64,000 nt of DNA, from positions 310,001 to 374,000 of the forward strand of contig NZ_JACCGK010000001.1 in the NCBI RefSeq assembly GCF_013416325.1, given 5' to 3'. The DNA comes from Vreelandella sedimenti. GTDB taxonomy: Bacteria; Pseudomonadota; Gammaproteobacteria; Pseudomonadales; Halomonadaceae. Positions 18,982 to 27,040 of this stretch are shown here, one piece after another. Within the stretch, counting starts at the first letter, position 1; each line of letters opens with the position of its first letter. Position numbers and translations under genes: made by a program. The notes beneath the pieces are model-generated. The model made no database searches, was not told the origin of the DNA, and saw only the letters and a list, made by a program, of their open reading frames with translations.

Positions 18982-19994
18982 CCCAGCGTCAGTAAGCGGA
19001 GTTGGCCTTCGATATCGAGGGCGGGGCTCGTATCGGGAAGGATGACTTCCAGACGAGAGTCTTGCCGCCACGCGCTGCTTTCAACGCTGAGCGTGCCTTC
19101 GGCGCGGTTAAAGCGTTTCCAGCCGCTATCGGTATGAAAGACGCCTTTAATGCGCGCCTCTCTGGGTAGTTCTCCCAAACATCTGGCCAGGCTATCCAAA
19201 TCGAATCGCTCGCTTGGGTGCCAACGTAGCCCCGTGCTGGTGTAGCCCAGCGAAGTGCCGGTTTCACACTGGGGCTTGCCGGGCGGGGGCGGGAGATCAA
19301 AAAATGCCCCCTCCACACTGGGTGTTGCCGCCAACTGTTGGTGGCTGGCGGGTACGTTGATATCGCTCCCTTCGGCGCGTCCGCTCTGGGTCAACAGTCC
19401 TATGGGTAGTTCGCCTTGGGGAGCTTCTTGCACCCATTTACGCGGCGGCCAGCGCTGCGCCACAAACGCATGAGCGGCGCCTAGCTGCTCGGGCGTGCTC
19501 TGGTCAAGCATGGTGAGTGCCACGGCATCGGCCATATCGAGCTGGTCGCGGAAGGTGTCGTGCTGTCGAGCGCGGGCGTCATCTAATCGGCGTGGGTCGA
19601 GAGTAGCAATAATATCGCGTACCTCGACCACTTTCTGGAAGGCTTCCCCACGCAGTAGATCCAACAGGCCTGCCGGGTGGCCAAGGCCTGAGGGCTCGAT
19701 GATTACCCGGTCGGGCTTGCTGCGTGCGAGTAAATTCACCAGCGCCGCTTGCAGTACAAAGGCGAGCTGGCAGCACAGGCAGCCGCCGGGCAGACCTTTC
19801 ACAACTATGCTGTTACGGACGTCAAACATCGCCTGGTCGATGCCGATTTGACCAAACTCGTTGACCAGGATGGCCCACTTTTCATCCACAGGCTTCTGCT
19901 CGATGAGGCTGTGGATAAGCGTGGTTTTGCCGCTGCCGAGAAAGCCGGTAATGATATGCACCGGCACTTTTGCCAACCTTTCTGACGCTGCCAA
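18978..19994 (-). CDS. CobW/COG0523-family GTPase (metal chaperone-like)
   Basis: G3E-family P-loop GTPase of 338 residues. The Walker A is GFLGSGKTTL (Lys23), the metal-binding CxCC motif is G-C72-L-C-C75, and IIEPSGLGHPAGLL is the switch/Walker B region. A short CobW C-terminal domain follows. Family members insert or deliver metals such as zinc or cobalt. Here it is the last gene of a tight molybdenum-cofactor operon (fdhD-mobA-moeA-moaA), starting 3 nt after moaA, which suggests a role in metal supply for formate dehydrogenase or cofactor enzymes. That role is inference; a zinc role is equally compatible with the motifs. Confidence 0.88.
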   Translation of the reverse strand: MAASERLAKVPVHIITGFLGSGKTTLIHSLIEQKPVDEKWAILVNEFGQIGIDQAMFDVRNSIVVKGLPGGCLCCQLAFVLQAALVNLLARSKPDRVIIEPSGLGHPAGLLDLLRGEAFQKVVEVRDIIATLDPRRLDDARARQHDTFRDQLDMADAVALTMLDQSTPEQLGAAHAFVAQRWPPRKWVQEAPQGELPIGLLTQSGRAEGSDINVPASHQQLAATPSVEGAFFDLPPPPGKPQCETGTSLGYTSTGLRWHPSERFDLDSLARCLGELPREARIKGVFHTDSGWKRFNRAEGTLSVESSAWRQDSRLEVILPDTSPALDIEGQLRLLTLG

Positions 19995-19997
19995 CGC

Positions 19998-21056
19998 CTA
20001 GCCTCCTGTCATATTCATAAAGCGTACTACCTGCACATCGCCATCGGTGGTGAAGTGATGGCGTTCCGGCTTAAGCGGCAAGGCGTTGATGATCGCCTCT
20101 TTTAGCGCCTGCATATTGCCGGGGTGACGGCGCAGCACAGCGCGAAGATCGACCGAGTGTTCGTTGCCTAAGCACAGCAGCAAACGGCCTTCCACCGTCA
20201 CGCGCACCCGGTTACAGGTATCGCAAAAGTTGTGGCTATGGGGGGAAATAAACCCAACCCGGCTGTCGCTATCGGCCATCTTGAAGTAGCGCGATGGGCC
20301 GGGTGTGGTTTCGGTCGTGGGGATCAGTGGATAGCGCGTTTCGATCAATTCTTGGACATCGTCACTGGAGTAGAAGGTTTCCGCCCGAGAGTGGTCAGAA
20401 ACATCGCCCAGCGGCATTTCTTCGATAAAGCTAATATCGAGGTTTTCCTGGCGCGCAAAGGTGACCAGGTCGATTACTTCGTCGTCGTTGCGACCTTTTA
20501 AGATCACCGCGTTGAGCTTGATGCGTTTAAAGCCCGCTTCCTGAGCGGCATGAATACCGTCGATGACTTTGGCTAAATCACCGGTGCGGGTGAGTTGCTT
20601 GAAGCGTTCAGCATCCAGCGAATCCAGGCTGATATTCAGCCGGCGTAAACCGCCGGCGTACAACTGCTTGGCGTGTTTACGCAAGCTGGCGCCGTTGGTG
20701 GTCATGGTGAAATCGTTAAGGCCTGGCATCGAGCCGATTTCATCGACTAATTGTTCAATACCCCGACGCACCAATGGCTCACCACCGGTCAGGCGAATTT
20801 TTTCCACGCCGAGTTCGGTAAAGGCCCGCGCCACCATGGCGATCTCTTCCAGCGTCAGTACCTGGGCGCGGGGCAGGAATGTCATCTCCTCGCTCATGCA
20901 GTACACGCAGCGGAAATCGCAGCGATCGGTGACCGAGATGCGCACGTAGCTAATGCGCCGACCAAAGTCGTCGATCAGTTGCTGGTCAGCGTCTGGCTGG
21001 GCAGATCGCTGCTGGTTAGCTTGTGGTTGTGCGGGTCGTTGCTCGGTCATAGCCAT
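19998..21056 (-). CDS. moaA: GTP 3',8-cyclase MoaA
   Basis: Radical-SAM enzyme of 352 residues for the first step of molybdopterin synthesis, converting GTP to 3',8-cyclo-GTP. The N-terminal cluster motif is CDFRCVYC (CxxxCxxC). The C-terminal cluster is CDTCNRVR plus a later Cys in LLLCLGN, and the essential Gly-Gly C-terminus (NMTGG) is intact. The N-terminal 26 residues carry an imperfect 10-residue tandem repeat (R7-Q16 and R17-Q26) not typical of MoaA; the core starts near residue 27. It overlaps the moeA stop by 10 nt and sits in the fdhD-mobA-moeA-moaA-GTPase operon. No moaC, moaD or moaE is in the window. Confidence 0.95.
   Translation of the reverse strand: MAMTEQRPAQPQANQQRSAQPDADQQLIDDFGRRISYVRISVTDRCDFRCVYCMSEEMTFLPRAQVLTLEEIAMVARAFTELGVEKIRLTGGEPLVRRGIEQLVDEIGSMPGLNDFTMTTNGASLRKHAKQLYAGGLRRLNISLDSLDAERFKQLTRTGDLAKVIDGIHAAQEAGFKRIKLNAVILKGRNDDEVIDLVTFARQENLDISFIEEMPLGDVSDHSRAETFYSSDDVQELIETRYPLIPTTETTPGPSRYFKMADSDSRVGFISPHSHNFCDTCNRVRVTVEGRLLLCLGNEHSVDLRAVLRRHPGNMQALKEAIINALPLKPERHHFTTDGDVQVVRFMNMTGG
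20979..21038 (-). repeat. In-frame 30-nt tandem duplication in moaA 5' end
   Basis: Codons 7-16 and 17-26 encode [10 protein letters not shown] and [10 protein letters not shown]. The unit lies outside the catalytic core, so copy number may vary without loss of activity. Confidence 0.6.
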
Positions 21057-22318
21057 CCCGTTAGTGGTTGTATGCTGACTACCTCGCCCGGCTGCGCGCC
21101 TGCCTGGTCGTCGGCAAGCTCAATCAAACAGTTAGCAGCCACCATCGAGGTTAAAATGCCCGAACCCTGGGCGCCGGTACTACGCACGAGTAGCCGTCCT
21201 TCGCTATCAGTATGGTAAACGCCACGGATAAAGTCAGTACGCTTCAAGCGGCTTTTTAAGAGACTTTCGGTAACGGCATAAAGACGGTGTGGTGGCGCCA
21301 ATGGCTGCCCATTAAGCCGATCTAACAGCGGTGAAACAAACTGTAGAAAGGTTACCATGACCGCCACCGGATTGCCGGGCAAGCCAATAAACGGCGTGCG
21401 CTTTTCGCACAGCCAGCCGCAAGCCATGGGGCGCCCAGGTCGCAGCGCTACCCGCCAGAAAGCTAAGCGGCCTAACTGTTCCAGAGCCTCACGAGTAAAG
21501 TCAGCCTGGCCAACGGAAACGCCACCGCTGGTGATCACCAAATCGCTCTGCTCGGCGGCCTGCTCAAGCGCCGTTTTGAGGGCGTTTAAATCGTCTGGCA
21601 GAATGCCCAGGTCAATAACGTCGGCGCCGTGTTCGGCAAGCAAACCCATCAGAGTGAAGCGATTGGCATCATAAATCCCTGCCTGGGGCAGCGGTTCGCC
21701 GGGTGTGATCACTTCATTGCCAGTGGAAAAAATCGCTACCTTTGGGCGCTGACTCACGCTGATCTCGGCATAACCCAGTGACGCCAAAAGCCCCAGCGAG
21801 GCGGCATCAAGCCGTGTTCCTGCAGGAAGGGCTGTGTCGCCGAAAGCAATATCCTCGCCGGCCTGGCGGACATGTTGGCCGTGCTTGAGGCGTTCTGGCG
21901 ACTCGATGATCACATGCCCAGGTTGCTCATCTAACGGTTCGCGGAGCTGTTCGCTCATCACCACTGTATCGGTGCCCGGCGGCAGTGGGGCACCGGTGGT
22001 AATGCGTACACAGTGACCGGCAGGTACTAATTCGCGGCGATACTGCCCGGCCAATACCTCACCGGCCAGCGGCCAGTGGGTTTGCTTGGCTCCAACACCT
22101 TCTCTGGGCAAGGCTAGCGCTACGCCGTCCATGGCCGCGTTGGTATTTTGCGGCACGTTAATGGGGGCTTTCACGGTTGTGGCCAATCGGCGACCATGAG
22201 CTTGCGCCAGCGGAATCCGTTCGCTGCCCAGCGGGCGTTCAATCAAGGTGGCGAGCGCCTGGCGCGCTTCATCCACGCTAAGCATCTGCTCGCCAAGATC
22301 GAAGCAGGAGAGGGTCAT
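21047..22318 (-). CDS. moeA: Molybdopterin molybdenumtransferase MoeA (copy 1)
   Basis: Inserts molybdate into adenylylated molybdopterin. At 423 residues it shows the MoeA N-terminal domain, NAAMDGVAL, the [14 protein letters not shown] barrel domain, the MogA-like domain with [15 protein letters not shown] and [13 protein letters not shown], and the late [14 protein letters not shown] motif. It overlaps mobA by 4 nt and moaA by 10 nt. A second, distinct MoeA is encoded at 33589-34794, so the two may serve different metals, enzymes or conditions. This copy sits with fdhD and mobA, the genes closest to formate dehydrogenase maturation. Confidence 0.93.
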   Translation of the reverse strand: MTLSCFDLGEQMLSVDEARQALATLIERPLGSERIPLAQAHGRRLATTVKAPINVPQNTNAAMDGVALALPREGVGAKQTHWPLAGEVLAGQYRRELVPAGHCVRITTGAPLPPGTDTVVMSEQLREPLDEQPGHVIIESPERLKHGQHVRQAGEDIAFGDTALPAGTRLDAASLGLLASLGYAEISVSQRPKVAIFSTGNEVITPGEPLPQAGIYDANRFTLMGLLAEHGADVIDLGILPDDLNALKTALEQAAEQSDLVITSGGVSVGQADFTREALEQLGRLAFWRVALRPGRPMACGWLCEKRTPFIGLPGNPVAVMVTFLQFVSPLLDRLNGQPLAPPHRLYAVTESLLKSRLKRTDFIRGVYHTDSEGRLLVRSTGAQGSGILTSMVAANCLIELADDQAGAQPGEVVSIQPLTGWL

Positions 22319-22941
22319 TTCACCTCCTTGCTCGAAGAACCCATTAGTACTTTTTCCAGGTGCAGCTTTTCTTCCTCAGTATTAAGGTTAGCAAAGGCAT
22401 CAGGGCAGTCCGACATATCAACCTTGCACCAAGCATGGCGAGCGTACCAACGGTCGATCTTGCGCTCGCCCTCGGCCAATGTGGCGGCCAAATCATCGGC
22501 CAGCGAAGTGCGCAGCAGCGCAACTACCGGGTGAAGCCGATCTCCGTCAAAGGCCACAGCGATATCATGCTGGCCAATACCTTTGACCATGCGTGCCACT
22601 AAATCGTCAGGTAGGGCAGGGGAGTCGCAGGGAACGACCAGTAGCCACGGCGTTTTTGCCGCCCGTAGGCCGCTATAGATCCCCATCAACGGACCTTTAA
22701 AGCCGCCTTCGGCACCGTCCATTACAAGATCAGCTATAACGCGATCGGCGAAAAAGCGGTAGGCGTCAGCATTGCGGTTGGCGTTAATCAGTAGCTCGGC
22801 CACCTGGCCTTCAAGGCGCTTCACCACATGGCCGACGAGTGGCAGGCCCGCAAAAGGCTCCAGCCCTTTGTCACGACCGCCCATTCGGCGCCCTTCGCCG
22901 CCCGCGAGAACCATGCCAGTGAGGTCGTGAGTAGGGGTCAT
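22315..22941 (-). CDS. mobA: Molybdenum cofactor guanylyltransferase MobA
   Basis: Attaches GMP to molybdopterin to make the MGD cofactor used by formate dehydrogenases. A 208-residue Rossmann-like nucleotidyltransferase with the N-terminal GTP-binding motif LAGGEGRRMGGRDKG (about 12-27) and VVPCDSPALP (Asp for metal binding). It overlaps both neighbours by 4 nt (moeA downstream, fdhD upstream), indicating translational coupling. Length is normal. Confidence 0.94.
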   Translation of the reverse strand: MTPTHDLTGMVLAGGEGRRMGGRDKGLEPFAGLPLVGHVVKRLEGQVAELLINANRNADAYRFFADRVIADLVMDGAEGGFKGPLMGIYSGLRAAKTPWLLVVPCDSPALPDDLVARMVKGIGQHDIAVAFDGDRLHPVVALLRTSLADDLAATLAEGERKIDRWYARHAWCKVDMSDCPDAFANLNTEEEKLHLEKVLMGSSSKEVK

Positions 22942-23819
22942 GAGCTTGCCTTTTTTGATGAGCGATATTCTTGCGATGAACGGGCATGGGATGGACGTGG
23001 TGGAATAGCGTCCAGGGCTAAACGGTTTTGGGTATTGATCGCTTGGAAATGGCGCCCTTTGGCGCGGGCAATTAACATCACGCCGAAGCGTTCGGCCAGT
23101 TCGACGCCTTTTTGGGTGACGCCTGAGCGAGAGACCAGCACGCTAATGCCCATTTGTGCCACTTTGAGTACCATTTCGGAAGTCAGTCGCCCGGTGGTGT
23201 AGAAAATATCCGCATTGGCACTGTCGGCCTGTTGTAGCCATTGACGCCCCGCCAAGGTATCCACCGCGTTATGCCGTCCTACGTCTTCAACAAAGTCGAG
23301 CACGTCGGTTTGCTGGCACAGAGCGCAGCCATGAACGGCGCCAGCGCTGCGGTAGGTCTCGTTGTAGGCGTTGAGGTTTTGCAGTAATTGATAAAGCGTG
23401 GATTGTGCCAATGGAGTATCGGGCAGCGCCGTGAGAGCGGTTTGGTCGAGCAGTTTACCAAATACCGTGCCCTGGCCGCAGCCGGTGGTGACCGTGCGGG
23501 TACTTAAGCGTGCCTCTAAATCCTCGGGCAGATGGCGAGTAATCACTACCGCAGCTTCTACTTCCCAATCGACTTGCACGGCTTCTAAATCAGCTGCGGC
23601 GTTCAGCAGCCCCTGATTGCGCAGATAGCCGACCACAAGAGCCTCTGGATCGTCACCCAGGGTCATCAACGTGACAATTTCACGCTTGTTGAGATAGACC
23701 GTCAACGCTCTTTCAGCGGCAATCGCCTGCTGGCGCGCATCACCATACTCGTCAACGATGCTGATCTCGGTGGTGGCCGGTAAGCGGGCTCGGCTTAACT
23801 GAAGGGCGTGCATCCGCAA
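22938..23819 (-). CDS. fdhD: Formate dehydrogenase accessory sulfurtransferase FdhD
   Basis: Transfers sulfur from a cysteine desulfurase to bis-MGD before insertion into formate dehydrogenase. At 293 residues the FdhD fold is clear: LNKREIVTLMTLGDDPEALVVGYL, the mid-protein motif TGCGQGT, and FVEDVGRHNAVDTLAG near the C-terminal third. The loop that in E. coli FdhD is CxxC has only the first Cys here (C-G-Q-G). A separate CxxC (HGCALCQQ) stands just before the EDVGRHNAVD motif. First gene of the minus-strand cofactor operon, divergent from the formate dehydrogenase block. Confidence 0.93.
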   Translation of the reverse strand: MRMHALQLSRARLPATTEISIVDEYGDARQQAIAAERALTVYLNKREIVTLMTLGDDPEALVVGYLRNQGLLNAAADLEAVQVDWEVEAAVVITRHLPEDLEARLSTRTVTTGCGQGTVFGKLLDQTALTALPDTPLAQSTLYQLLQNLNAYNETYRSAGAVHGCALCQQTDVLDFVEDVGRHNAVDTLAGRQWLQQADSANADIFYTTGRLTSEMVLKVAQMGISVLVSRSGVTQKGVELAERFGVMLIARAKGRHFQAINTQNRLALDAIPPRPSHARSSQEYRSSKKASS

Positions 23820-23842
23820 TCCTCACTGCTGATATGAAAGCA

Positions 23843-23879
23843 TCTGACCCTGATAAAATACCTGAGCAAAAAGGTCAGA
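23843..23879. promoter_or_regulatory. Inverted repeat between fdhD and the DUF3305 gene
   Basis: TCTGACC (23843-23849) and GGTCAGA (23873-23879) are perfect complements with a 23-nt spacer, about three helical turns centre to centre. It is placed in the divergent promoter region of the formate island, so an operator is plausible. Confidence 0.4.
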
Positions 23880-23955
23880 GTTGACGATGATGGCGCTGGA
23901 GAGGCTTACTTGTCTACCTGTTCGACTGCTATCCGTTCAAAGTCTAGGTGCTTCT

Positions 23956-24007
23956 CTCAAGTACTGTGCTCAAGTACTGTTCTTGAGTACTTTGCTTAGA
24001 TACTTCG
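23956..24007 (+). repeat. Four 13-bp tandem repeats in formate-island leader
   Basis: Units CTCAAGTACTGTG, CTCAAGTACTGTT, CTTGAGTACTTTG and CTTAGATACTTCG follow each other without gaps. A fifth partial unit merges into the ribosome-binding site (AAGGGG, 24010-24015). Each unit carries AGTACT or a variant. Thirteen is not a multiple of three, and the repeat lies in the leader, so it is not coding. Confidence 0.8.
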
Positions 24008-24024
24008 CTAAGGGGTTTAACGCG

Positions 24025-24465
24025 ATGTCTGATAATTTACGTTCACTGAGTATTACCCTGGTCGCCGAACCGAAGCAGGTGAAAAGCTTTACGCTGACCC
24101 AGTGGCGTATTGCAGAGCTTACCCTGGGGGATCAGGGCCCCAATGTGCTTAACCTGCAGCTGTCGATGACCGAGCGTGCTGCCTACCGTTTCAACCTTAC
24201 GTCTGCCACCCCACGGCTATTTGTGCGGGCGGGGTTTACTGGGCAAACGCCCAAGCCTGATGCGATTACCGCTAGCCAGGACGTGGCAGCCGGTTGGATG
24301 GACGGCGAGCAGCAGGTGCTCGAAGCACCCATGCCCATGGCCATTCAGGTATGGATTGAGAGCTACCTCGCACGTCACGGCGAAGCGCCGATGGAAATGC
24401 GCAAGAAAAAACGCAAAGGAGCGGGGCGCGCCAAAGAGACCCCCACCAAGGAGCAGCCGCAATGA
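24025..24465 (+). CDS. DUF3305-family formate dehydrogenase accessory protein
   Basis: Small soluble protein of 146 residues matching the DUF3305 family, which is found almost only in formate dehydrogenase gene clusters; its biochemical role is not known. Conserved-looking parts are SLSITLVAEPKQVKSFTLTQWRI and the aromatic/acidic region around MAIQVWIESYLARHGE; the tail is very basic (KKKRKGAG). The start was placed at ATG 24025 because AAGGGG precedes it by 9 nt. The longer frame back to 23881 would run through the 13-bp repeats and has no family similarity. It overlaps the DUF3306 gene by 4 nt. Confidence 0.85.
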   Translation: MSDNLRSLSITLVAEPKQVKSFTLTQWRIAELTLGDQGPNVLNLQLSMTERAAYRFNLTSATPRLFVRAGFTGQTPKPDAITASQDVAAGWMDGEQQVLEAPMPMAIQVWIESYLARHGEAPMEMRKKKRKGAGRAKETPTKEQPQ

Positions 24466-25100
24466 GCCGCCTAGAGCGCTGGTCGCGCCTAAAACGCAAC
24501 GTTCCCCAAGAGCAAGGTGCGCCGCCGGTTGCAGAGTCCGTTGATGAACTAGCGGCCAAATCGGAGGGTTCACCTGATGCCATGCAGGAAACGCCAGAGC
24601 AGTCGCTTTCAGAACAATCGCTTTTAGAGCAATCGCCTTCAGAACCAGCACCTAAGCCCGGCAGCTTAGACCACACTTTGCCCGACCCTGAAACGCTGGA
24701 AGCGGGCAGCGACTTCAGCGCCTTTATGGTGCCAGGAGTAAGCGGAGCCCTGCGGCGTCGTGCTTTGAAACGTCTGTGGGCCACCGGCAACTACAACGTT
24801 CGCGACGGCCTGGATGACTACGATGCCGACTACAATCAGCTGTTAAAGCCCATGGGCTCCGAGCTCGCCAGCAAGCTGCGCCGCTGGACGCATAAAGTGG
24901 AAGAGGTGGTTGATAAATCGCTAGACGATGCTGAGCCCGAATCCCCAAAAGAGCTGGCAGCCGACGAACAGACAAACGAGAATCCGGTCGCGTTGGAGGA
25001 CGAGTCCTCAACATCTCGCGCTAGCAGTGGCAAAATTGTCGAAAACACCTCTCTAGACGACCAGTCTGATTATTTGTCTGGTACTAAAACGAAGACATGA
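24462..25100 (+). CDS. DUF3306-family formate dehydrogenase accessory protein
   Basis: Protein of 212 residues with a conserved core (about 85-150: DFSAFMVPGVSGALRRRALKRLW, then NVRDGLDDYDADYN) that matches DUF3306, a family paired with DUF3305 in formate dehydrogenase clusters. Both flanks are low-complexity, acidic and Ser/Glu-rich. Upstream of the core is an in-frame 15-nt repeat (24597-24641) giving EQSLS-type units. No signal peptide or membrane segment is evident. The start overlaps the DUF3305 stop by 4 nt, so co-translation is likely. Function unknown; a cofactor-handling or assembly partner is an inference from context. Confidence 0.83.
   Translation: MSRLERWSRLKRNVPQEQGAPPVAESVDELAAKSEGSPDAMQETPEQSLSEQSLLEQSPSEPAPKPGSLDHTLPDPETLEAGSDFSAFMVPGVSGALRRRALKRLWATGNYNVRDGLDDYDADYNQLLKPMGSELASKLRRWTHKVEEVVDKSLDDAEPESPKELAADEQTNENPVALEDESSTSRASSGKIVENTSLDDQSDYLSGTKTKT
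24597..24641 (+). repeat. Three 15-nt in-frame repeats in the DUF3306 gene
   Basis: Units at 24597, 24612 and 24627 (GAGCAGTCGCTTTCA and variants) encode EQSLS, EQSLL and EQSPS in the disordered N-terminal part. Whole-codon units allow copy-number change without frameshift. Confidence 0.65.
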
Positions 25101-25308
25101 TATCGGCGCTAAACTATTAAAAGTCAGTATCTTAGATGCTTTAGAGATGTGAGAAGTCGCCAGCGTTGGCAGCGTTGACGGTAATGAGGTTGGCAAAATC
25201 CTGCGTTACACATAGTCTGAACTTAGCTTTAACGCACTGTTATGCCACAATAGTTAATCATTATTACTCAAAAATATAATAAGAATTATTCACTGACCGT
25301 GAGAACGC
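25101..25308 (+). promoter_or_regulatory. Promoter region inside the formate island
   Basis: This 208-nt gap holds a perfect -10 TATAAT (25275-25280), 28 nt before ATG 25309. No good -35 is seen at 16-18 nt. A 19-nt window at 25247-25265 matches the Fur consensus at 12 of 19 positions, and AATAA-gaa-TTATT (25278-25290) overlaps the predicted start point. This suggests a second, regulated promoter for the enzyme genes. Confidence 0.45.
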
Positions 25309-27036
25309 ATGAACCAACGAATCCAACTGGCGTCGATAGACGACCAGCGCAATGCCGAGGCGCGGGAAACGGTACGCCGACGTATCTCGTGGCCAGCTAA
25401 CCTAACGCCTGCTAATGTGACCTATCACAGCCGTGGTCATGCGCTGTTAATAGGTACCGAAGCCGACGTTCATCCTGCCGCTTGCGCTCTACAGGGGCGC
25501 GGCTTGGCATCGCTTACACTACTGGTCACTGAGTCTGACGCGAACACCCCAGGTAACGATGCTGTCGGTCCTCTCGGGTCTAGCGAACCGCTGATCACCC
25601 AGACGCTGACCCAGGGGCAATTCAGCCAACTGCGTATCAATGGCTACCTGGGTGCCTTTAGCGTTCAACTTGACGATGAAGATGCGCCGCTGGATATTGC
25701 TCGCGCGCTGATTGAGCGTGACGGCTTTGACTTGATTCTTGACCTTGCTTCGGCTTCTCATACCCAGCGCTGGGAACTGCCGCCCCCTGGCTATGTGGTA
25801 ATGCAGTGGCAGAATGTCGAGCAGCGCAACGACATCCTCGACGATTTTGTCGGGCTGGTGGGCGAATTCGACAAGCCGCGATATTTTCAGGTCAATAGCG
25901 ACTTATGTGCCCACTCCACCAGCGGCAACATTGGCTGTACCCGCTGTTTGGATGTTTGCCCCGCGGATGCCATCTCTAGCATTCAGGGACGGATTGAGTC
26001 ACATATTGAGATTGATCCCTTTCTCTGCCAAGGCGTGGGAAGTTGCACCAGCGCTTGCCCTACGGGCGCTATCGAATTTCGTCTACCGGAAACGCGCCGC
26101 CAGCAAGATACGCTCTCCGCATGGCTAGCAGCCTACCGCGAAGCCGGTGGTCAGGTGCCGGTGCTGCGCTTTATTACCCATGACTCACAAGATGCCGAGC
26201 GCGCTGCGGGTGTAATGCCCGCAGGCCATATCATCGACGCACCGTTAGAAGAGCTGGGGGCCGCGGGTCACGACCAGTGGCTAACCGCTCTGGCCTCCGG
26301 GGCCGCTGAAGTACGTATTCAACTTCATCCCAATATGCCTGCCCGCTTAAGTGCCTTTTTGACCGATCAACTCACTCAAGCGCATGCCCTATTGGACGCA
26401 CTAGGCCATGATCGTGCCCGCGTAAAGCTGATCGAGATAGCCGATGATGCAGGCCGAGATGCGCTACCGGCACTCACGCCGTTGACAGAGTCACCGCTAA
26501 GCCTGCCCGAGCCAGAAAAGCGTGCCCGCTTGAACCGTGTGCTAGCGCGGTTGACCGAATTGGGTAACCCCAGCGGCGAGCGGGCTGCTATGCCAGCAGG
26601 CGCTGCCTACGGCACCATTCAGGTGGATCGCGATGCCTGCACGCTGTGCCACGCCTGCGTCAGCAATTGCCCAACGCCAGCGCTAAAGTCGGGTGGTAAA
26701 ACCCCCGCGCTGAGTTTCCTTGAGGCGGATTGTGTGCAGTGCGGCTTGTGTGAACAGGCCTGCCCGGAAGATGCGATTACCCTGATGCCCGGCTTCCTGG
26801 CATCCAATGCCCGCGAAACGCGTCATATCTGCCACGAAGAAGCGGCCTTTGAATGCATCAACTGCGGCAAGCCGTTTGCCACTGTCAGCACGGTAGCTAC
26901 TATTAAAGAGAAGTTGGCCAACCACCCCTACTTTGCTGGCGAAGCGATAATTCGTCTGGAAATGTGTGAAGACTGCCGCGTTAAGGATGTTTGGAAAACC
27001 ATGATTCGCGATCCCGACGCGCAACTGAAGGTATAA
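25309..27036 (+). CDS. Polyferredoxin-like 4Fe-4S protein of formate dehydrogenase cluster
   Basis: Cytosolic-looking iron-sulfur protein of 575 residues. One ferredoxin pair lies near residues 210-260 (GCTRCLDVCPADAI and CQGVGSCTSACPTGAI) and a second near 440-500 (CTLCHACVSNCPTPAL and CVQCGLCEQACPEDAI). Together these could bind four [4Fe-4S] clusters. The C-terminus has two further CxxC pairs (CINC, CEDC) that look like a metal knuckle. Proteins of this layout recur beside DUF3305/DUF3306 and a TorD-like chaperone in formate dehydrogenase clusters, including Shewanella, and are thought to help enzyme maturation or electron flow. It lacks a signal peptide. Stop and next ATG are 4 nt apart. 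Confidence 0.87.
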   Translation: MNQRIQLASIDDQRNAEARETVRRRISWPANLTPANVTYHSRGHALLIGTEADVHPAACALQGRGLASLTLLVTESDANTPGNDAVGPLGSSEPLITQTLTQGQFSQLRINGYLGAFSVQLDDEDAPLDIARALIERDGFDLILDLASASHTQRWELPPPGYVVMQWQNVEQRNDILDDFVGLVGEFDKPRYFQVNSDLCAHSTSGNIGCTRCLDVCPADAISSIQGRIESHIEIDPFLCQGVGSCTSACPTGAIEFRLPETRRQQDTLSAWLAAYREAGGQVPVLRFITHDSQDAERAAGVMPAGHIIDAPLEELGAAGHDQWLTALASGAAEVRIQLHPNMPARLSAFLTDQLTQAHALLDALGHDRARVKLIEIADDAGRDALPALTPLTESPLSLPEPEKRARLNRVLARLTELGNPSGERAAMPAGAAYGTIQVDRDACTLCHACVSNCPTPALKSGGKTPALSFLEADCVQCGLCEQACPEDAITLMPGFLASNARETRHICHEEAAFECINCGKPFATVSTVATIKEKLANHPYFAGEAIIRLEMCEDCRVKDVWKTMIRDPDAQLKV

Positions 27037-27040
27037 GCCG

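Noticed and set aside
23956..24007. CRISPR-like array
   Set aside because: Units are 13 bp with no spacers and no cas genes are present.
23881..24024. N-terminal extension of the DUF3305 protein back to 23881
   Set aside because: It runs through 13-bp non-triplet repeats, has no family similarity, and a good RBS stands before ATG 24025.
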